Below the pieces are notes generated by a model. That model searched no databases. It had not been told where the DNA came from and worked only from the letters and a program-made list of their open reading frames with translations. A stretch of DNA of 64,000 nt from the NCBI RefSeq assembly GCF_007859755.1, contig NZ_SJPF01000003.1, forward strand, positions 682,001-746,000, in the 5' to 3' direction. Position numbers and translations under genes: made by a program. Below are positions 60,346 through 64,000 of the stretch, one piece after another. Every line of letters starts with the position of its first letter. The stretch's first letter is position 1. The stretch comes from Blastopirellula retiformator. Lineage in GTDB: Bacteria > Planctomycetota > Planctomycetia > Pirellulales > Pirellulaceae.

Positions 60346-61191
60346 ATGCGCCGAAGCTCGCCGATCGCCGCCGTTTTCCTCACGATGACGACCCTGCTCG
60401 TCCCGGGCATTTTGCGCGCTCAGCAAGAGCCGCCTGCGGCGGAGCCTGTCCCCACGGGCGACGCTGCGTTCGACCCCCAAGGTCATGACTACTCCCAATT
60501 CGGCAGTTTTCGCACGATGCCGCAAGGCGCCGCCGTTCCCCCCTGGGTGCATGAAGGGGGCGTCCCACGGCAGGCGATTTACGAACGTTTTGGCTTCTAT
60601 CACTCGCATCCGGACGACCCGGCGCGACATCAGGGGGTGGGGAAGCCGCTGTACGGAACGAGTTGGCGAAACCGGCCCTATCACTTTGACTATCTATTTG
60701 GGGTAGTCGAAACGAACGACCTGTCCCGCGACGATATTCGCCTGCAAAGTACGCTGCTGCAGGGCTTTCGGCTCGGCTACGACTTTGACCACTACTGGGG
60801 AACCGAGGTCCGGTTCGCGTTCGGAGATGGCAAGTTGCGGTACGAAGAGAATCCGCTGATCGACGGCAGCGCGCAACTGATGATGTTTGATACGAACCTG
60901 CTTTACTATCCGTGGGGCGATTCGACCTGGCGGCCTTACGCGACGTTGGGCCTGGGGGCGACGTACTATGGCTACGACGATGTGAACGGGGTGAATCGGG
61001 ACCAATCGAACTTCTCGATCCCCATTGGGATCGGTTTGAAACATTTTTTTCGCCCTTGGCTCGCTTTTCGCTGCGAACTGATGGACAACATCGCGACTGG
61101 CTCGGGAAGCATCCCGACGACGCACAATTTCTCGTTTACTACCGGGATTGAATATCGATTCGGCGGTAGCCGCTGGAGCTATACGCGCTAG
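60346..61191 (+). CDS. Outer-membrane beta-barrel protein
   Basis: 281 residues from ATG 60346, with GAAGG five bases upstream (an in-frame TTG at 60325 is less likely). Signal peptide [22 protein letters not shown] (about 4-25), a Pro/Gly-rich segment (26-85), then alternating aromatic/hydrophobic strands of an OmpA/OmpW-like barrel: [65 protein letters not shown] and a terminal [18 protein letters not shown]. The end YTR is not the classic terminal Phe. Role unknown. Confidence 0.75.
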   Translation: MRRSSPIAAVFLTMTTLLVPGILRAQQEPPAAEPVPTGDAAFDPQGHDYSQFGSFRTMPQGAAVPPWVHEGGVPRQAIYERFGFYHSHPDDPARHQGVGKPLYGTSWRNRPYHFDYLFGVVETNDLSRDDIRLQSTLLQGFRLGYDFDHYWGTEVRFAFGDGKLRYEENPLIDGSAQLMMFDTNLLYYPWGDSTWRPYATLGLGATYYGYDDVNGVNRDQSNFSIPIGIGLKHFFRPWLAFRCELMDNIATGSGSIPTTHNFSFTTGIEYRFGGSRWSYTR

Positions 61192-61457
61192 GTACGAATG
61201 CGGCATTTCTAAGCACAAGCTGCGCGCAAGATTGGCGTAGCAGGGGATCGCTTCGTCTAATTCTCGGGAAAAACAGAGCTGCTAGATCTGGCGCAAAATT
61301 TGCTCTTTCTTGGCGACTTAAAAGAAATTGGCAGTTCACTGCTCGACGAGCGGAGAAATGCCGGTTCAAATTTCAGGCGAAATCGACTGCGGGTCGCGCC
61401 CCTCAATCGTTTTTGCGTAGCCCCAAACCCTCTCTCTCTTTTTTAAGGCTATTTGTA

Positions 61458-63701
<2,244 letters not shown>

Positions 63702-63730
63702 GCGATTCGCTTGCCTGAGATAAACCAATA

Positions 63731-63764
63731 GCCGGCCGTGGGGAAACCTGCGGCCGGTTTTTTT
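63731..63764 (+). terminator. Intrinsic terminator after glnN
   Basis: CCGGCCG (63732-63738) pairs with CGGCCGG (63751-63757), a 12-base loop, and seven T follow (63758-63764). 30 bases after the stop. Confidence 0.85.
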
Positions 63765-63783
63765 GTTGTGCCCAGCGAATCGT

Positions 63784-64000
63784 TTATAGCTGCGACTGTC
63801 GCGCCCATTCGACTACCTGTCGCCAGTCTTCCTCATTCTGAAAGAATCGCCGAGCAAGGCAGTGGGCGTGTCGATGCTGAATGAAGGTCAAACGCGTTTC
63901 CGATTCCGTTAGCTTGGTGATGTCATTCCACGGAATGCGTGACCGCTCAATCGGCGTCGATTCATTGAGCGATTCGCCGGTGATTTTCCAGCGTCGCATT
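63784..64000 (-). CDS. C-terminal part of a YcxB-like protein (5' end outside window)
   Basis: The frame is open to the right edge, so only the last ~71 residues are seen. The text [32 protein letters not shown] followed by a short tryptophan-bearing helix resembles, from memory, the C-terminal YcxB-like domain of small membrane proteins. A Met at 63999 would make a 71-residue protein, but a continuation beyond the window is more likely. Convergent with glnN. Confidence 0.5.
   Translation of the reverse strand, partial: MRRWKITGESLNESTPIERSRIPWNDITKLTESETRLTFIQHRHAHCLARRFFQNEEDWRQVVEWARQSQL

Overview
The window looks like chromosomal DNA of a planctomycete, most likely of the Pirellulales (Blastopirellula/Bremerella-like). 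Reasons: a 65-residue small basic protein that matches the PVC-superphylum signature family; an EF-G whose G domain resembles the spirochaete/planctomycete/mitochondrial EF-G2 class; a secretin with a very long TPR-type N-terminal region; a formylglycine sulfatase; a hybrid CheA; and moderately GC-rich DNA with many long antisense shadow ORFs. The assignment is inference from protein features, not from rRNA.

Region 1 (1-23172) is the transcription/translation block, all on the + strand: rpoB (3' part), rpoC, rpsL, rpsG, an EF-G gene, then the S10 and spc ribosomal protein genes in near-canonical order (rpsJ, rplC, rplD, rplW, rplB, rpsS, rplV, rpsC, rplP, rpmC, rpsQ, rplN, rplX, rplE, rpsN, rpsH, rplF, rplR, rpsE, rplO), secY, adk and map. 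There is no tuf between the EF-G gene and rpsJ, and no infA/rpmJ/rpsM/rpsK/rpsD/rpoA/rplQ after map. Good sigma70-like promoters precede rpsL and rpsJ, and an intrinsic terminator follows rpsG.

Region 2 (23173-27115) is accessory DNA: a complete IS256-family element, three tandem copies of a ~258-bp repeat, a RepA-like AAA ATPase gene whose last codons lie in a dispersed repeat, and two 109-bp hairpin-ended repeats.

Region 3 (27116-34770), mostly on the - strand, holds the betaine-lipid genes btaA and btaB, two small paralogous membrane proteins (one frameshifted), a DUF454 protein (+), and sulfate activation (cysD, fused cysNC) with a clear promoter. Region 4 (34933-41177) is a tight chemosensory operon transcribed response regulator - hybrid cheA - cheW - cheB - cheR, with no chemoreceptor gene in view. 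Region 5 (41405-44186) has a sulfatase and a secreted transglutaminase-like pseudogene split by a 149-bp MITE-like element. Region 6 (44735-49923) has the giant TPR-secretin and two small membrane proteins. Region 7 (50028-64000) is mixed housekeeping: fumC, epmA, a LarA-family racemase, the PVC small basic protein, a Ser/Thr kinase, a BRCT-MerR-TPR fusion, tandem clpP genes, an outer-membrane barrel protein, type III glutamine synthetase and the end of a YcxB-like gene.

From 23 kb onward the gaps between genes are full of short dispersed repeats: a 149-bp MITE with 4-bp target duplications (3 copies), a 109-bp hairpin-ended element (2), a ~75-bp palindrome (6 full or half copies), a GGACC-centred palindrome (5) and others. 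The ribosomal block is almost free of them, apart from one short fragment upstream of the EF-G gene.
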